Of a stretch of 64,000 bases of DNA, positions 1 through 9,390 are shown one piece after another. The stretch's first letter is position 1; each line of letters opens with the position of its first letter. Source of the DNA: Pedobacter sp. Leaf176 (GTDB lineage: Bacteria; Bacteroidota; Bacteroidia; Sphingobacteriales; Sphingobacteriaceae); contig NZ_LMPD01000002.1 of assembly GCF_001424305.1 (NCBI RefSeq), positions 295,531 through 359,530 of the forward strand. The letters run 5' to 3'. The notes below the pieces were generated by a model. The model searched no databases. It was given only the letters and a program-made list of their open reading frames with translations, and was not told the DNA's origin. The translations under genes and the position numbers were made by a program.

Positions 1-1
1 C

Positions 2-706
2 TACGGCTTTTTATTAGTCCTATTTGCCCAAAACACATTTGCCCAAAAAACATTTTTATTTCCAAGGATAAAAGCACTGGGCAATTCAGTTAAACAGCTT
101 ACCCCCATCGGTTGGACAATGCTACAGAAAGCTACCGGAGACTTGAACAACGATGGCACTGATGATTTGGCTGTCATATTTGAATCTAATGAAGTTACGG
201 ATGAAATAAGGACTTATGGTGATAATAATTCGGCTATCATTAAAGAAACTCAAAAGCCCCGTATTCTGGCCATATTTTTCATGGATTTTGCTTCGGGTAA
301 TTACCATTTATCTATTCAGAATAATGATTTCATATTAAGATCCGGGGAAGGCGGCAAAATCGGAGAACCCCTTAACCCAATATCCATCAAAGATCAGCAA
401 TTATACCTGCGATTTCAAGGGGGATCCGAATGGCGCTGGGAACTGGGATATACCTTCAAATATGAAAAGAAAGACTGGTTTTTAACAAGTGCTATAAACC
501 TGTATTTCAATCAAAACACCGGCGACATGACGGAAAGGGTTTACGATTTTAAAACCCGCGAATTATTCACTACCACAGGTAACCTCCACCAGAGGGCGAT
601 TTCTAACCGAACAATAAGTGAAGTGTTATATTTTTCTCAATTGAGGACATTTAAAACTTTTAAAAAACCCTGGGCCTGGGAAATTATGCCTGATGTTTAT
701 TTGTGA
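2..706 (+). CDS. Partial secreted protein of unknown function (5' end outside window)
   Basis: The reading frame is open from the window edge, so the gene begins upstream. The first visible residues form the end of a hydrophobic signal peptide that finishes in an FAQ motif, a typical signal peptidase I site, so the ATG at 119 is internal and not the start. A short aspartate/asparagine-rich segment (DLNNDGTDDLAV) follows, like the calcium-binding loop of FG-GAP/VCBS proteins. The rest is beta-rich without a motif I recognise. An exported protein is well supported; its function is unknown. It ends convergently with the flavoprotein gene at 811. Confidence 0.75.
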   Translation, partial: YGFLLVLFAQNTFAQKTFLFPRIKALGNSVKQLTPIGWTMLQKATGDLNNDGTDDLAVIFESNEVTDEIRTYGDNNSAIIKETQKPRILAIFFMDFASGNYHLSIQNNDFILRSGEGGKIGEPLNPISIKDQQLYLRFQGGSEWRWELGYTFKYEKKDWFLTSAINLYFNQNTGDMTERVYDFKTRELFTTTGNLHQRAISNRTISEVLYFSQLRTFKTFKKPWAWEIMPDVYL

Positions 707-714
707 CCATCAGT

Positions 715-791
715 CGTCATTGAAGTCGTCCTAAAATTAGATTACATCGCAGGATTATCTTATTAAGATTGCCTCACGCCTTGCAATGACG
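715..791. repeat. Degenerate palindromic intergenic repeat (CGTCATTG family)
   Basis: The segment opens with CGTCATTG and closes with CAATGACG. Its right arm (765-791) closely matches the right arm of the near-perfect palindrome at 40692-40775, while the left arm is degraded. It lies between two convergent genes and looks like an old copy of the same REP-type repeat. Confidence 0.6.
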
Positions 792-810
792 CATAAATTT
801 GAACTATTCA

Positions 811-2001
811 TTAGATATGCTGTGCGATTACAAAACCACTTGCCCAAGCCCATTGAAAATTATAGCCACCCAACCAGCCTGTAACATCTAAGCATTCTCC
901 TCCAAAAAACAAATTCGGTATTTTTTTACATTCCAGCGTTTTAGATGAAATTTCACTTGTATCGATGCCACCACGCATTACTTCAGCCTTATCATAACCT
1001 TTATCACCAGCCGGTTTAACCCTGAACTCATGTATTGTTTGTTCAATCAATTGGATTTCAGTACTCGTTAGGGAAGCAACGTTTTTAGTCAAAGGTAAAA
1101 ACTTGTCTAAAGCATCTGTAAATTTCTTTGTATAAAAACGGTTCAATAAGGTTGATAATAGCGTTTTCCCATTAGATTTTCGTTCCTCATTCAAAAGCGA
1201 CACTATATTCTGATGTGGCAATAAGTTCAGTTTAATCACTTCACCCCTTCTCCAGAACGAAGATATTTGCAAAATTGCTGGTCCGCTTAAACCCCAGTGT
1301 GTAAACAAAATATTTTCTTCGAAGGACTGTTCACCATTACTCACTTCACAAAACACAGAATTTCCAGATAATTGGGCGAACCACTCTTCGTCTTTTCCAG
1401 TGATGGTTAAAGGCACCAGAGCCGGGGCCGTTTCCACAATTTTTAAATCGTGCTTACGTGCAAATCGTAATGCAAAATCTGTTGCTCCCATCTTTGGAAT
1501 TGGTAAGCCACCAGTCGCGATAACGAGTTTTCCAGAAGTTAAAACGACCTCTTTACCGTTTTTTTCATAGGTAACCATAAATCCTTCTGTTAGTGTTTTA
1601 ATCTCTTTGACATCAGCATTGCAACGGATTTCCTGCCCAAAATCTGCACAAATCGAAGTAAAAACCTGAACCACATCTCTGGCATTTTTATCTTCAGGGA
1701 ATAATTGCCCTAAGGTTTTTTCCTTGCCGCGAATACCATAAGTTTCAAAAAAACTGATCGTATCATCAACCGACCATTGTGTAAATGAAGATTTGATGAA
1801 ATGCGGATTAGTGGATATAAATTGTTCAGCGGATGCGAATTGATTAGTATAGTTACAGCGGCCACCACCCGAAATCAAAATCTTGGCGCCGGGCTTATCA
1901 TTCTTTTCAAGCACAATTACTTTCTTTCCGAGGTAGCCGGCCTGCACGGCACACATTAATCCGCATGCACCTGCACCAATAATTATTGCATCAGCATTCA
2001 T
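811..2001 (-). CDS. HI0933/YhiN-family FAD-dependent oxidoreductase
   Basis: This is a 396-residue flavoprotein. The N-terminus carries the dinucleotide-binding motif GAGACG (residues 8-13) followed by an acidic residue at the end of the second strand. The family hallmark GGGRCN lies near residue 45, and the C-terminus has the FFGGECLDVTGW and GGYNFQWAWASG motifs of HI0933/YhiN proteins (TIGR00275/PF03486). The biochemical role of the family is not established. It is divergent from purK with about 50 bp between the starts. The family call is firm; the substrate is unknown. Confidence 0.9.
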   Translation of the reverse strand: MNADAIIIGAGACGLMCAVQAGYLGKKVIVLEKNDKPGAKILISGGGRCNYTNQFASAEQFISTNPHFIKSSFTQWSVDDTISFFETYGIRGKEKTLGQLFPEDKNARDVVQVFTSICADFGQEIRCNADVKEIKTLTEGFMVTYEKNGKEVVLTSGKLVIATGGLPIPKMGATDFALRFARKHDLKIVETAPALVPLTITGKDEEWFAQLSGNSVFCEVSNGEQSFEENILFTHWGLSGPAILQISSFWRRGEVIKLNLLPHQNIVSLLNEERKSNGKTLLSTLLNRFYTKKFTDALDKFLPLTKNVASLTSTEIQLIEQTIHEFRVKPAGDKGYDKAEVMRGGIDTSEISSKTLECKKIPNLFFGGECLDVTGWLGGYNFQWAWASGFVIAQHI

Positions 2002-2054
2002 CGATAAATTTATTATGGTTACTTTTGTGCAAAAGTAGCATTATTTTCAAGCGC

Positions 2055-3194
2055 ATGGCAAAACAGATTAGCGAATTAAAATTAGGTATTTTAGGTGGCG
2101 GACAATTGGGTAGGATGCTCATCCAGCAAGCCATAAATTACAATGTAACTTCATTAGTTTTAGACCCAGATCCTGATGCACCTTGTAAACACATCGCAAA
2201 CTATTTCGAAAACGGCTCAATAACTGATTTCGATACCGTTTATAACTTCGGAAAGAAAGCAGACATTATCACGATAGAAATTGAAAAAGTGAATATCGAG
2301 GCTTTGGAGCAATTAGAGAAAGAGGGAAAACAGGTTTTTCCTCAGTCGAGGGTAATCCGCTTGATACAAGATAAAGGTGTTCAAAAGCAATTTTTTAAAG
2401 AAAATGATATCCCTACTTCTCCTTTCCAAATTGTAAACACAAAGGAAGATATGGAAAATAGTCATATTCCTTTTCCATATATCCTGAAACTTCGGAAGGA
2501 TGGCTACGATGGCAAAGGCGTTATGAAAATTAATAATGCAGGCGATTTAGACAAAGCTTTTGATGCCCCCTGTATCATCGAAAAATTAGTTGATTTTGAA
2601 AAAGAAGTGGCTATAATTGTCGCCCGCAATTCCAACGGTGATATGAAAACTTTCCCGATGGTTGAAATGGAATTTAATCCTGAGGCCAATCTTGTTGAAT
2701 TCTTGATTTCGCCTTCCACTTATGCCGAAAGTTTACAACAGAAAGCCGAGAACATCGCCAAAAATATTGCTTCATCAATGAATATCACTGGTATTTTAGC
2801 AGTTGAGATGTTTGTTTGCAGTGATGGGGAGTTGCTCGTAAACGAGGTTGCACCTCGTCCGCACAACAGCGGTCACCAAACAATCGAGGGCAACTATGTT
2901 TCTCAGTTCGAACAGCATCTACGTTCAATTTATAACCTACCTCTGGGCGATACGTCGAGCATTACAAACGCCGTTATGATAAACCTGCTTGGCGAAAAAG
3001 GATCGGATGGTGTGGCTAAATATGAGAACTTGGAAAAAATTTTAGCGATTGATGGTGTTTTCGTTCATCTTTATGGAAAAAAATACACTAAACCGTTCCG
3101 AAAAATGGGACATGTAACTGTAGTTGATATCGACCGTGAAAAAGCCATCGAAAAAGCGAGGTACGTACAAAACACATTAAAAGTGATCGCGTAG
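2055..3194 (+). CDS. purK: 5-(carboxyamino)imidazole ribonucleotide synthase PurK
   Basis: PurK is an ATP-grasp enzyme that carboxylates AIR to N5-CAIR, the sixth step of purine synthesis. The protein has GGGQLGRM at residues 14-21, an ATP-grasp core (KLRKDGYDGKGV) and the PurK signature NEVAPRPHNSGH in the last third. An upstream in-frame codon exists at 1986, but it would overlap the divergent flavoprotein gene. ATG 2055 gives 379 residues, normal for the family, and lies 27 bp after a TACTTTTG -7-like box. It is followed by purE after 67 bp, so the two steps are probably co-transcribed. Confidence 0.95.
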   Translation: MAKQISELKLGILGGGQLGRMLIQQAINYNVTSLVLDPDPDAPCKHIANYFENGSITDFDTVYNFGKKADIITIEIEKVNIEALEQLEKEGKQVFPQSRVIRLIQDKGVQKQFFKENDIPTSPFQIVNTKEDMENSHIPFPYILKLRKDGYDGKGVMKINNAGDLDKAFDAPCIIEKLVDFEKEVAIIVARNSNGDMKTFPMVEMEFNPEANLVEFLISPSTYAESLQQKAENIAKNIASSMNITGILAVEMFVCSDGELLVNEVAPRPHNSGHQTIEGNYVSQFEQHLRSIYNLPLGDTSSITNAVMINLLGEKGSDGVAKYENLEKILAIDGVFVHLYGKKYTKPFRKMGHVTVVDIDREKAIEKARYVQNTLKVIA

Positions 3195-3261
3195 AAGATC
3201 AAAGAGTAAAGAATAAAGGACAAAGAGCAAAGGCTTAGAATTTTAAGTTAAGACATATAAA

Positions 3262-3744
3262 ATGAGTGCTAAAGTTGGAATTATCATGGGTAGCAAATCT
3301 GACCTGCCTGTTATGCAGGATGCTGCTGATGTATTGAAAGAATTCGGAATCAGTTATGAAATTACGGTAGTATCTGCACACAGGACACCTGAACGAATGT
3401 TTAACTATGCGAAAGAAGCACAAAGCAGGGGATTGAAAGTTGTAATAGCTGGTGCTGGCGGCGCAGCACATTTGCCAGGCATGGTGGCCTCCATTACAAC
3501 ATTGCCCGTTATTGGTGTTCCTGTTAAGTCTTCCAATTCTATTGATGGTTGGGACAGCATTCTATCCATTCTACAGATGCCAAATGGTATTCCGGTCGCC
3601 ACTGTAGCCTTAAATGCCGCGAAAAATGCCGGTTTACTAGCCGCACAAATTTTAGCAACAGCCGACGAATCTTTAACTGTTAAAATGCAGGAATATAAAA
3701 ATGAATTGAGGAGAAAAGTTGAAGAAAGTGCAGATAGCTTGTAG
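3262..3744 (+). CDS. purE: N5-carboxyaminoimidazole ribonucleotide mutase PurE
   Basis: This 160-residue protein has the class I PurE motifs: GSKSD at 10-14, the catalytic SAHRTPERM starting at 38 and [12 protein letters not shown] at 63-74. It rearranges N5-CAIR to CAIR, using the product of PurK encoded just upstream. The gap to purK (3195-3261) is a purine-rich stretch of irregular AAAGA-type words with no gene. Confidence 0.96.
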   Translation: MSAKVGIIMGSKSDLPVMQDAADVLKEFGISYEITVVSAHRTPERMFNYAKEAQSRGLKVVIAGAGGAAHLPGMVASITTLPVIGVPVKSSNSIDGWDSILSILQMPNGIPVATVALNAAKNAGLLAAQILATADESLTVKMQEYKNELRRKVEESADSL

Positions 3745-3811
3745 TCTGAGTGTTCCATATATATTTGCGAACCACTAAAAGTATAATCATCGGCCTTCAG
3801 GCCAGTATCAT

Positions 3812-4375
3812 TTAATTCAAACTTGGGTCTACCGGAAATTTACTTACATGGGCATATTTCGGACCCAAGTTTACAATTACATCTCTCCACAATTTTTCAT
3901 CATCATTTCCAAAGATAATATCAGGATGAGAAATATCACTGACCATCCACGCGTTCTGGTCTAATTCCCGTTCCAGTTGTCCATTATCCCAACCAGAATA
4001 GCCCATAAAAAATTTGATTTCGTTTTCATCAATAGCATTTGTATTAATGAGGATTTTCAGCGTTTCGAAATTTCCACCCCAATAAATCCCGTTTCCGATT
4101 TCTTCTCCACTTTGTAATTTATCGTAAGCTCTGTGAATAAAGTGTAAAGTATCTGCAGCTACAGGACCTCCAAAATAAATCTGGTTACCGGCAGCCCATA
4201 AATCCTGAATTACATCTTTTAAAAGCAAATTACCAACCTGATTTAAAATATAACCCACAGTGCCCTCATCTCCGTGTTCAGTTAATAAAACAACAGACCT
4301 TTTAAAATTAGGGTCGGCCATAAACGGTTCTGAAATAAGTAAACGGCCAGTTTTGGGTTTAATGTTGTTAAGCAT
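3812..4375 (-). CDS. YqgE/AlgH family protein
   Basis: The 187-residue product begins LNNIKPKTGRLLISEPFM and carries the conserved VLLTEHGDEGTVGYILN and GPVAADTLHFIH segments of the UPF0301/AlgH family (PF02622). The function of the family is poorly defined. ATG at 4375 was chosen because family members start near the GRLLIS motif; in-frame ATGs at 4387 and 4399 would only add hydrophobic residues. It is divergent from pdxH, with 46 bp between the starts. Confidence 0.9.
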   Translation of the reverse strand: MLNNIKPKTGRLLISEPFMADPNFKRSVVLLTEHGDEGTVGYILNQVGNLLLKDVIQDLWAAGNQIYFGGPVAADTLHFIHRAYDKLQSGEEIGNGIYWGGNFETLKILINTNAIDENEIKFFMGYSGWDNGQLERELDQNAWMVSDISHPDIIFGNDDEKLWRDVIVNLGPKYAHVSKFPVDPSLN

Positions 4376-4386
4376 GACGATAATCA

Positions 4387-4417
4387 TTTGCAGCACCATA
4401 AAAGATGCCTATTTTTG
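4387..4417 (+). promoter_or_regulatory. Bacteroidota-type sigma-ABfr promoter for pdxH
   Basis: TTTG (4387-4390), a 19-bp spacer and TATTTTTG (4410-4417) match the -33 TTTG / -7 TAnnTTTG promoter known from Bacteroides. The -7 box ends only 4 bp before the pdxH ATG at 4422, so the transcript would have almost no leader. Inferred from sequence only. Confidence 0.6.
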
Positions 4418-4421
4418 TTTT

Positions 4422-5072
4422 ATGCAAGTTACAAATGAAATTCTACAAAACCTGCGCCAAGATTACAAAAGCGCCACGTTAGACGAAGCTGACGTAGATA
4501 ACAATCCGATCGCCCAATTTCAAAAATGGTTTAACCAAGCCGTTGAGGCCCAGATTTATGAGCCCAATGTAATGACTTTGGCAACAGCAGACAAATCAGG
4601 AAGACCCGATGCAAGAATTGTGTTACTTAAAGGCGTTGATGAAGATGGTTTCAGATTTTTTACCAATTATTTAAGCGCTAAAGGTAAAGAGTTGAAAAGA
4701 AACCCTTTTGCTGCCCTGGTTTTTTTCTGGCCTGATTTAGAACGCCAGGTAAGAATTGAAGGAACTGTTGAAAAATTGGACAAAGAAACTTCTGAAGCCT
4801 ATTTTGGTACACGTCCGGTGGCTAGCCAGATTGGTGCTGTAGCTTCACCTCAAAGTCAGGTTATACCAAACCGAACTTTTTTAGAAGAAAAATTTGACGA
4901 ACTAAAATCAAAAAGTGAAGGCAAAACAATCGCTAAGCCCGCACACTGGGGTGGCTATATTGTTAAACCAACAAGGATAGAATTCTGGCAAGGGAGAAGA
5001 AGCAGGTTACACGACAGGATAAATTTTGAGTTAATCAAAGGCAGCTGGATTAAGTCAAGATTAGCCCCATAG
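4422..5072 (+). CDS. pdxH: Pyridoxamine/pyridoxine 5'-phosphate oxidase PdxH
   Basis: PdxH is the FMN enzyme that makes pyridoxal 5'-phosphate, the cofactor also needed by MetY and by the cystathionine beta-synthase-like enzyme in this window. The 216-residue protein has the FMN-binding segment (GRPDARIVLLKGVDEDGFRFFTNY), the VRIEGTVEKL strand, and the C-terminal family signature around EFWQGRRSRLHDR, ending in RLAP. ATG 4422 gives the usual family length; the in-frame upstream ATG at 4260 would overlap yqgE. Confidence 0.96.
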   Translation: MQVTNEILQNLRQDYKSATLDEADVDNNPIAQFQKWFNQAVEAQIYEPNVMTLATADKSGRPDARIVLLKGVDEDGFRFFTNYLSAKGKELKRNPFAALVFFWPDLERQVRIEGTVEKLDKETSEAYFGTRPVASQIGAVASPQSQVIPNRTFLEEKFDELKSKSEGKTIAKPAHWGGYIVKPTRIEFWQGRRSRLHDRINFELIKGSWIKSRLAP

Positions 5073-5091
5073 AAATATAATTTAAAATAAT

Positions 5092-5125
5092 ATAGAAAAA
5101 AATAGAGACCGGCCATCCGGCTAAG
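5092..5125 (+). terminator. Hairpin downstream of pdxH
   Basis: AATAGAGAC at the left pairs with GTCCCTATT at the right (one mismatch), with an inner CGG/CCG pairing around CCAT. It sits 20 bp after the pdxH stop and could end its transcript, although no strong T-run follows. The remaining gene-free stretch to 5343 is very AT-rich with no gene. Confidence 0.4.
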
Positions 5126-5343
5126 TCCCTATTTAACTAATTATTATTAACTTAATTCACGAATTATTTATACTGAGTGATAAATAAATTTTACATTAAA
5201 ATACGAATCAACAGTAATATTTTTAATACATACAATTATATAAAAATAGTATTTAAATTTATAATGGTATTCTAATCAGGTTAAAAAAAGATTAAAAAAA
5301 ATCAAAATAAGGCTATATTACCACAGCTGGATTGAACAGATAA

Positions 5344-6246
5344 ATGAAAATAATGAAAAAAATATCAATCATTGGTTCCGGAACAATGGGAAACGGTATC
5401 GCACATATATTTGCTCAATTTGGATTTGAGGTAAATTTAGTAGATATCAATAAAAATGCTTTAGACAGGGCGATACGAACAATAAGTCAAAATCTTGACA
5501 GACAAGTAATCAAAGGAGCGGTAACTGAAGAAAAAAAATCGGAAACCTTAAATAACATTAAAACCTTCACCTCTATTGAAACTGGTGTAAACACCGCTGA
5601 TTTAGTTATTGAAGCTGCCACCGAAAATACAGAACTGAAGCTTAAAATTTTCAGAGATTTAGATGCCTTTGCTCCTGCTGAAGCAATTTTAGCGTCAAAC
5701 ACTTCATCAATATCAATCACACAAATTGCAGCAGTAACAAACCGTGGTGATAAAATAATTGGAATGCATTTCATGAACCCTGTTCCTGTGATGAAACTAA
5801 TTGAAGTGATCAGGGGCTATCAAACGAGCAAGGAAACAACTGAAAAAATAATGTTGCTTTCAGAAAACCTTCATAAAATTCCCGTTGAAGTACATGATTA
5901 TCCTGGTTTTGTGGCGAACAGAATTTTGATGCCAATGATAAATGAAGCAATTTATACTTTATATGAAGGTGTTGCCGGTGTTTATGAAATCGACACCGTA
6001 ATGAAACTCGGCATGGCACATCCAATGGGTCCGTTGCAGTTAGCTGATTTCATTGGCCTGGATGTTTGCCTGGCCATTCTTAAAGTTTTGTACGATGGCT
6101 TCGGAAACCCAAAATATGCACCATGTCCTTTACTTGTAAATATGGTTGCAGCGGGTAAAAAAGGCATTAAAACAGGTGAAGGCTTTTACCAATATATGCC
6201 AGGCTCGAAAGATTTGATTGTTTCCAACAAATTCAAAAAATCCTAA
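5344..6246 (+). CDS. 3-hydroxyacyl-CoA (3-hydroxybutyryl-CoA) dehydrogenase
   Basis: The 300-residue protein has the NAD-binding motif GSGTMGNGIA (11-20), the LVIEAATENTELK segment, the catalytic region GMHFMNPVPVMKLIEVI and the C-terminal domain with PGFVANRILMPMINEA and GMAHPMGPLQLADFIGLD. It oxidises (S)-3-hydroxyacyl-CoA to the 3-ketoacyl-CoA in fatty acid or butanoate metabolism. It is the single-domain PaaH/Hbd type, without a fused enoyl-CoA hydratase. ATG 5353 is an equally possible start. It stands alone; ruvB follows after 31 bp. Confidence 0.92.
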   Translation: MKIMKKISIIGSGTMGNGIAHIFAQFGFEVNLVDINKNALDRAIRTISQNLDRQVIKGAVTEEKKSETLNNIKTFTSIETGVNTADLVIEAATENTELKLKIFRDLDAFAPAEAILASNTSSISITQIAAVTNRGDKIIGMHFMNPVPVMKLIEVIRGYQTSKETTEKIMLLSENLHKIPVEVHDYPGFVANRILMPMINEAIYTLYEGVAGVYEIDTVMKLGMAHPMGPLQLADFIGLDVCLAILKVLYDGFGNPKYAPCPLLVNMVAAGKKGIKTGEGFYQYMPGSKDLIVSNKFKKS

Positions 6247-6277
6247 TTTTTTTAGCATTTAATTTTATATTTGCTTT

Positions 6278-7300
6278 ATGAATGAAAATCTTGATCCGGA
6301 AGCAAGCAGTTTAACCCCTACGGAGCGGGATATTGAAAGGGTTTTGCGTCCACAGGCTTTTGAAGATTTCACCGGGCAGGAGAAAGTTATGGAAAATCTC
6401 CGGATTTTTGTTCAGGCGGCAAAGCTTCGTGGTGAGGCTTTAGATCATGTTTTGCTCCACGGCCCTCCTGGTTTAGGAAAGACCACATTATCCTATATCA
6501 TAGCAAATGAAATGGCTGCCGGTATTAAAGTGACATCGGGCCCTGTTTTAGATAAGCCTGGTGATTTGGCTGGTTTGCTTACAGGTTTAGACACCGGCGA
6601 TATTTTATTTATTGATGAAATCCATCGTTTGTCACCCCTGGTAGAAGAATACCTGTATTCGGCAATGGAAGATTTTAAAATCGACATTATGCTGGAAACC
6701 GGACCAAATGCACGCTCTGTACAAATCTCTTTAAATCCTTTTACCTTAGTGGGTGCAACCACCCGTTCCGGTTTATTAACTGCGCCACTGCGCGCCCGTT
6801 TTGGTATTAATGCCCGCTTGGCATATTATGATGCAAAACTTTTAACTACGATTGTACTACGTTCTTCTGATATTCTTAAAACACCTATAAGCGATGAAGG
6901 GGCCTATGAAATAGCCAGGAGAAGTCGCGGAACGCCTCGTATTGCCAATGCACTTTTAAGAAGGACCCGTGATTTCGCCCAGATTAAAGGGAATGGTACT
7001 ATCGATACGGAAATTGCCCGCTATGCTTTAAATGCACTTAACGTGGACGAACATGGATTGGATGAAATGGACAATAAAATACTGGTAACCATTATTGATA
7101 AATTTAAAGGCGGTCCGGTAGGTTTGAAAACAATAGCAACTGCAGTTGGTGAGGATGAAGGTACTATAGAAGAAGTTTATGAACCATTTTTGATTCAGGA
7201 AGGTTATATCATGCGCACTTCGCGTGGCCGTGAAGTAACTGAGGCAGCGTACAAACATCTTAAAAAGAATTATCCGGGCCAGACTGGAAAGCTGTTTTAG
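6278..7300 (+). CDS. ruvB: Holliday junction branch migration ATPase RuvB
   Basis: RuvB is the hexameric AAA+ motor that drives branch migration with RuvA. The 340-residue protein has Walker A GPPGLGKT (62-69), Walker B DEIH (113-116), sensor 1 GATTRSG followed by the APLRARFG arginine finger region, and the winged-helix C-terminus ending in a PRTP-like [12 protein letters not shown] segment and [19 protein letters not shown] -7-like box (6266-6273) lies just 4 bp before the ATG. Length and motifs are complete. Confidence 0.97.
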   Translation: MNENLDPEASSLTPTERDIERVLRPQAFEDFTGQEKVMENLRIFVQAAKLRGEALDHVLLHGPPGLGKTTLSYIIANEMAAGIKVTSGPVLDKPGDLAGLLTGLDTGDILFIDEIHRLSPLVEEYLYSAMEDFKIDIMLETGPNARSVQISLNPFTLVGATTRSGLLTAPLRARFGINARLAYYDAKLLTTIVLRSSDILKTPISDEGAYEIARRSRGTPRIANALLRRTRDFAQIKGNGTIDTEIARYALNALNVDEHGLDEMDNKILVTIIDKFKGGPVGLKTIATAVGEDEGTIEEVYEPFLIQEGYIMRTSRGREVTEAAYKHLKKNYPGQTGKLF

Positions 7301-7366
7301 GTATTTCCCCGGATTTAAATGTAAGCACTACACGTATAGCTAATCACAATTCCATATTAAGTTATT

Positions 7367-7408
7367 GCCACAGATTTACAGATTAAATAAAATTTGTAAA
7401 TCCGTGGC
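7367..7408. repeat. 14-bp-arm inverted repeat (GCCACAGATTTACA type)
   Basis: GCCACAGATTTACA at 7367-7380 is matched by its near-exact reverse complement at 7395-7408. The sequence resembles the CCACRGAT-starting repeats that flank the GxxExxY gene near 26.4-27.0 kb. It could also act as a terminator for ruvB. Confidence 0.5.
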
Positions 7409-7471
7409 TTCAATATTATTCCAAAACATTTAAACCCCTATTCCGTTGATTAAATGTAAAACCAACAAATT

Positions 7472-8980
7472 ATGAATATTGAATTACGCAAGCTAACGCT
7501 TGAAGATTATGCCGATTTAAGGGAATCAATGATTAAAGCCTATGATAGCATGGGCGGTTCCATCTGGCCAAAATCAAGTATTGAGAAACTCTTAAAAATA
7601 TTTCCTGAGGGCCAGCTTTGTATTGCTGTGGACGATAAAGTTGTAGCCTGTTCCTTAGCTATTATTGTAGAATACGACGAATACGGCGATAGACATACCT
7701 ATAAATTAATAACCGGCGATTACTCTTTTACTACGCATGATCCAAATGGCGATACATTATATGGAATCGAAATTTTTGTACATCCGGAATTTCGCGGACT
7801 GCGCTTGGGAAGAAGGTTATACGAAGCGCGGAAAGAGCTTTGCGAAAGCTTAAACCTGAAAAGCATCATTGCCGGAGGCAGAATTCCGGGCTATCATGCC
7901 TATGCAGGTACTTTAAGTCCGAGGCAATATATAGATAAAGTAAAAGCAAAAGAAATTTATGATCCGACGCTAACCTTCCAGATTTCGAATGATTTTCACG
8001 TTAGGAAAGTATTAAAGAACTATCTACCGGGAGATCACGAATCGAAAGAATATGCCACATTGATTGAATGGAATAACATTTATTACCAAGGTTTGGATGC
8101 ATCTGCCCGCTCCGCAATGACCATTCGTTTAGGTTTAGTTCAATGGGAAATGCGGCTATTTCCAGACATGTCTGCTTTCTACGAACAGGTTGAATTTTTC
8201 GTTGACGCATTAAGTGGTTACAAATCAGATTTTATCATGTTCCCTGAATTGTTCAATACGCCATTGTTACAACCTTATAACCATCTCCCGGAAATTGAGG
8301 CCATGCGAAAACTGGCCGAAAAAACGCAGGAAATTGTTGATAAAATGCATGAATACGCCTTAAGCTATAATGTAAATATTATAACAGGCAGTATGCCCTT
8401 GCTCGAAAACGGTAAACTTTATAACGCTACTTATTTGTGCCATAGAACGGGCAAAATAGACGAATACCGTAAAATACACATCACACCAAATGAGCAAAAA
8501 TATTACGGAATGATTGGCGGCGATAAGGTCAAGGTTTTCGATACAGATTGCGGAAAAGTTGGCATTCTGATTTGTTATGATGTAGAATTCCCTGAATTAA
8601 GCAGGCTCTATGCCGACCAGGGTATGCAGATTCTATTTGTTCCGTTTTTAACAGATACGCAAAATGGATATACAAGGGTTAGGCATTGTGCACAAGCCAG
8701 AGCTATTGAAAATGAATGCTATGTGGCTATTGCGGGTTGTGTTGGTAATTTACCGAAAGTAAATAATATGGATATCCAATTTGCCCAGTCCGCGGTATTT
8801 ACACCATCCGACTTTGCTTTTCCAACAAACGCTGTGAAAGCTGAAGCCACACCAAATACTGAAATGGTATTGGTAGTTGATGTGGATTTGCACCTTCTTG
8901 ATGAACTGCACCATTATGGAACAGTGAAAGTATTAAAAGACAGAAGACGGGATTTATATCAAACCAAATTATTGAAATAA
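7472..8980 (+). CDS. GNAT acetyltransferase fused to a carbon-nitrogen hydrolase
   Basis: This 502-residue protein has two enzyme domains. Residues 1 to about 200 form a GNAT fold with the acetyl-CoA loop near HPEFRGLRLGRRLYEAR. From about residue 212 a nitrilase-superfamily domain follows, with the complete catalytic triad Glu259 (FPELF), Lys334 (YRKIH) and Cys368 (LICYDVEFPE). The arrangement is conserved in Bacteroidota and other bacteria, but its substrate is not established. It ends just before a strong bidirectional terminator. The domain assignment is firm; the reaction is unknown. Confidence 0.9.
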   Translation: MNIELRKLTLEDYADLRESMIKAYDSMGGSIWPKSSIEKLLKIFPEGQLCIAVDDKVVACSLAIIVEYDEYGDRHTYKLITGDYSFTTHDPNGDTLYGIEIFVHPEFRGLRLGRRLYEARKELCESLNLKSIIAGGRIPGYHAYAGTLSPRQYIDKVKAKEIYDPTLTFQISNDFHVRKVLKNYLPGDHESKEYATLIEWNNIYYQGLDASARSAMTIRLGLVQWEMRLFPDMSAFYEQVEFFVDALSGYKSDFIMFPELFNTPLLQPYNHLPEIEAMRKLAEKTQEIVDKMHEYALSYNVNIITGSMPLLENGKLYNATYLCHRTGKIDEYRKIHITPNEQKYYGMIGGDKVKVFDTDCGKVGILICYDVEFPELSRLYADQGMQILFVPFLTDTQNGYTRVRHCAQARAIENECYVAIAGCVGNLPKVNNMDIQFAQSAVFTPSDFAFPTNAVKAEATPNTEMVLVVDVDLHLLDELHHYGTVKVLKDRRRDLYQTKLLK

Positions 8981-8990
8981 AATCTAAAAA

Positions 8991-9026
8991 AAATGCCGGT
9001 CACATCACTAACCGGCATTTTAATTT
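8991..9026. terminator. Bidirectional terminator between convergent genes
   Basis: AAATGCCGGT (8991-9000) pairs perfectly with ACCGGCATTT (9011-9020) across a 10-nt loop. It is followed by TAATTTT on the plus strand, and by an A-run that becomes a U-run on the minus strand. It separates the GNAT-nitrilase gene from the small gene at 9038. Confidence 0.85.
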
Positions 9027-9037
9027 TACTAAAGCTA

Positions 9038-9244
9038 TTATTTTCTCATCGCAAACCAAACGATTAAACCAATAATTACGGCAATCGGCAAAATCCATTT
9101 AAGTACCGACCCCGCCCCGTTTTCATCTTTTTCTGTAACTGCTGGCTTTGCCGGTCCTGGATCTTCTTTATGGTTTTCGTAATCTTTTTCTATCGGTTTT
9201 GGAGCTTCTCCACTTTCCGTATGTTTTGGATCTATGTTTTCCAT
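9038..9244 (-). CDS. Small single-pass membrane protein, function unknown
   Basis: The 68-residue product has a hydrophilic N-terminal half rich in Glu, Lys and Pro, and one C-terminal transmembrane helix (about residues 48-65) ending in AMRK. This layout suggests a tail-anchored protein. I do not recognise a family. Its coding status is supported by the terminator placed exactly after its stop codon. Confidence 0.55.
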   Translation of the reverse strand: MENIDPKHTESGEAPKPIEKDYENHKEDPGPAKPAVTEKDENGAGSVLKWILPIAVIIGLIVWFAMRK

Positions 9245-9390
9245 TATTAAATTATTGCGTTAGATGAACCCGAAAGTCTTCCGATGTAGACGAATGAAGT
9301 TCTGCGGCCATATTAATTATTTTAGCTTTCAGAACAACAACAAGCAATTAGTCAAAAGGTTTTTGATTGTAAGCCTTATCTTTGCAAATA

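Noticed and set aside
1986..2054. Longer N-terminus for PurK
   Set aside because: It would overlap the divergent flavoprotein start and has no counterpart in the family; ATG 2055 fits better.
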